DNA of 64,000 nucleotides, taken from assembly GCF_008017445.1 (NCBI RefSeq), contig NZ_VRSW01000006.1, positions 40,336 to 104,335 of the forward strand. Direction: 5' to 3'. Both the position numbers and the translations under genes were made by a program. The notes below the pieces were generated by a model. The model did no database searches. It saw only the letters and a program-made list of their open reading frames with translations, and was not told the origin of the DNA. This stretch comes from Microbacterium mitrae (GTDB taxonomy: Bacteria > Actinomycetota > Actinomycetes > Actinomycetales > Microbacteriaceae). Below are positions 63,353-64,000 of this stretch, piece after piece. Within the stretch, counting starts at the first letter, position 1; every line of letters begins with the position of its first letter.

Positions 63353-63769
63353 ATGGGAGAACTCGCACTACACGTGGTCGTTGCCGCCCACCGCGACGAG
63401 CTCTGGCAAGACTTTGTCGACATGTCTTTATTTGCGCAGTGGTGGTGGCCGTTTGCTGACACCACCTACGTCGCCGACGTGCGCGAGGGCGGAACCTACC
63501 GATTCGCCTCCGAGAGCGCCGGCATTGGCGTGCATGGCAGCTACCTGAGCGTCATTGACACCCACCGCCTCGACTTCAGTTGGCAATGGGAAGACGACGA
63601 CCCCGTGGTTCCGCGCCCCGCGCCCAGCACCGTGCGCATCGCCTTCACCGACGCCGATGACGCAACCACGTCCGTTGAGATCGTGCACGAGGCGGCAAGC
63701 GACGAACTCGAGAGCCTGCGTCAGGGCTGGGAGCACTGCTTACAACGCCTCGTCGCGCGCTACGTGTGA
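63353..63769 (+). CDS. SRPBCC-domain protein
   Basis: 138 residues forming a START/SRPBCC-like hydrophobic cavity fold, related to AHSA1 domains: VVAAHRDELWQDFVDMSLFAQWWWPFADT, REGGTYRFAS, GVHGSYLSVIDTHRLDFSWQWEDD, VRIAFTDADDATTSVEIVHE and LRQGWEHCLQRL. Typically cytosolic ligand-binding proteins. An ACCCT box lies 6 bases before the ATG, suggesting another leaderless mRNA. It is the last protein gene before the rRNA operon. Confidence 0.85.
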   Translation: MGELALHVVVAAHRDELWQDFVDMSLFAQWWWPFADTTYVADVREGGTYRFASESAGIGVHGSYLSVIDTHRLDFSWQWEDDDPVVPRPAPSTVRIAFTDADDATTSVEIVHEAASDELESLRQGWEHCLQRLVARYV

Positions 63770-63841
63770 CTCAGCGCGCAGCGGCTACGTGTGGCTCAGC
63801 GCGCAGCGACGCCGGCCGCTCGCTGCCGTCAGGCAACAAAA

Positions 63842-63868
63842 AAGGGCCACCCGCAATGGGTGGCCCTT
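63842..63868. terminator. Bidirectional terminator 1 near the rRNA operon end
   Basis: AAGGGCCACCC (63842-63852) pairs with GGGTGGCCCTT (63858-63868). On the minus strand it is followed by a T-run (the A's at 63836-63843). Confidence 0.85.
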
Positions 63869-63885
63869 CTCTCTGGGTGTAAATG

Positions 63886-63919
63886 CAAAATGGCCACCCA
63901 GCGTTGGGTGGCCATTTTG
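63886..63919. terminator. Bidirectional terminator 2 near the rRNA operon end
   Basis: CAAAATGGCCACCCA (63886-63900) pairs perfectly with TGGGTGGCCATTTTG (63905-63919). It sits 12 bases after the 5S end on the minus strand and shares the GGCCACCC core with the other terminator. Confidence 0.9.
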
Positions 63920-63931
63920 ACTTTAAAAGGA

Positions 63932-64000
63932 GTCCGGCGGTGTCCTACTCTCCCACAGGGTCCCCCCTGCAGTACCATCGGCGCTGAGAGGCTTAGCTTC
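63932..64000 (-). rRNA. rrf: 5S ribosomal RNA, 3' part (cut by window edge)
   Basis: Read on the minus strand, the edge begins with GAAGCTAAGCCTCTCAGCGC, then CGATGGTACTGCAGGGGGGA, GTGGGAGAGTAGGACACCGCC and ends GGAC, which is the conserved 3' two thirds of actinobacterial 5S rRNA. About 50 bases are missing beyond the edge, where 23S and 16S genes should follow on the same strand. Confidence 0.95.

Overview
The window reads as ordinary chromosome of a high-GC Gram-positive bacterium, most likely an actinobacterium of the Microbacteriaceae type. Support comes from strong G/C preference at third codon positions, many GTG starts, many genes whose TAnnnT -10 box lies only 6-7 bases before the start codon (leaderless mRNAs), a nucS mismatch endonuclease gene, DUF2510 proteins, DesK/LuxR-type two-component pairs, and actinobacterial-type purL and chorismate mutase. 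The family placement is inference. I see no prophage, integrase, intact insertion sequence, CRISPR array or tRNA gene.

Left part (1-17.3 kb): the C-terminal end of an ECF-type sigma factor; a VOC protein divergent from a TetR regulator with a double operator between them; a hydrolase; an MmpS-like protein; an unrecognised 444-residue protein followed after a hairpin by a small acidic protein; purL with a coupled 45-residue membrane protein; an MFS exporter behind a leaderless mini-ORF; a GntR/YtrA-ABC exporter operon; a histidine kinase/LuxR regulator pair; an acyltransferase; a phosphodiesterase; chorismate mutase; a lipoprotein. A 437-base gene-free stretch (17.29-17.72 kb) is packed with GTGGTTCC repeats.

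Middle (17.7-46 kb): purA coupled to a lactonase; a cyclophilin lipoprotein; an M3 peptidase; argG; two related ABC-2 exporters flanking a penicillin-acylase-family enzyme, the second joined to a DesKR-type pair; twin DUF2510 membrane proteins; a complete Mrp Na+/H+ antiporter operon (A/B fused, C-G); a LacI regulator divergent from an MFS transporter; a third kinase/regulator pair.

Right part (46-64 kb): a GAP-family protein, nucS, a HAD phosphatase, a coiled-coil protein and a cold shock protein. Then comes a compact six-gene leftward unit of DsbA-like oxidoreductase, CcdA-like protein, a radical SAM enzyme of the archaeal Tes/MptM family, a small membrane protein, a divergent Lgt homologue and a Pro-rich membrane protein. 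It is followed by an 889-residue membrane protein with rhodanese, an aldo/keto reductase, a HAD protein, two tandem lipoproteins, a CopC-like protein, an SRPBCC protein, twin terminators and the 3' end of a 5S rRNA gene whose rRNA operon continues beyond the right edge.

The most interesting items are the redox/radical-SAM/Lgt-like unit, the over-represented word GGAACC/GGTTCC (in codons, palindromes and the 17.3 kb cluster), the effector/immunity-like pair at 3.0-4.9 kb, and the leaderless gene architecture.
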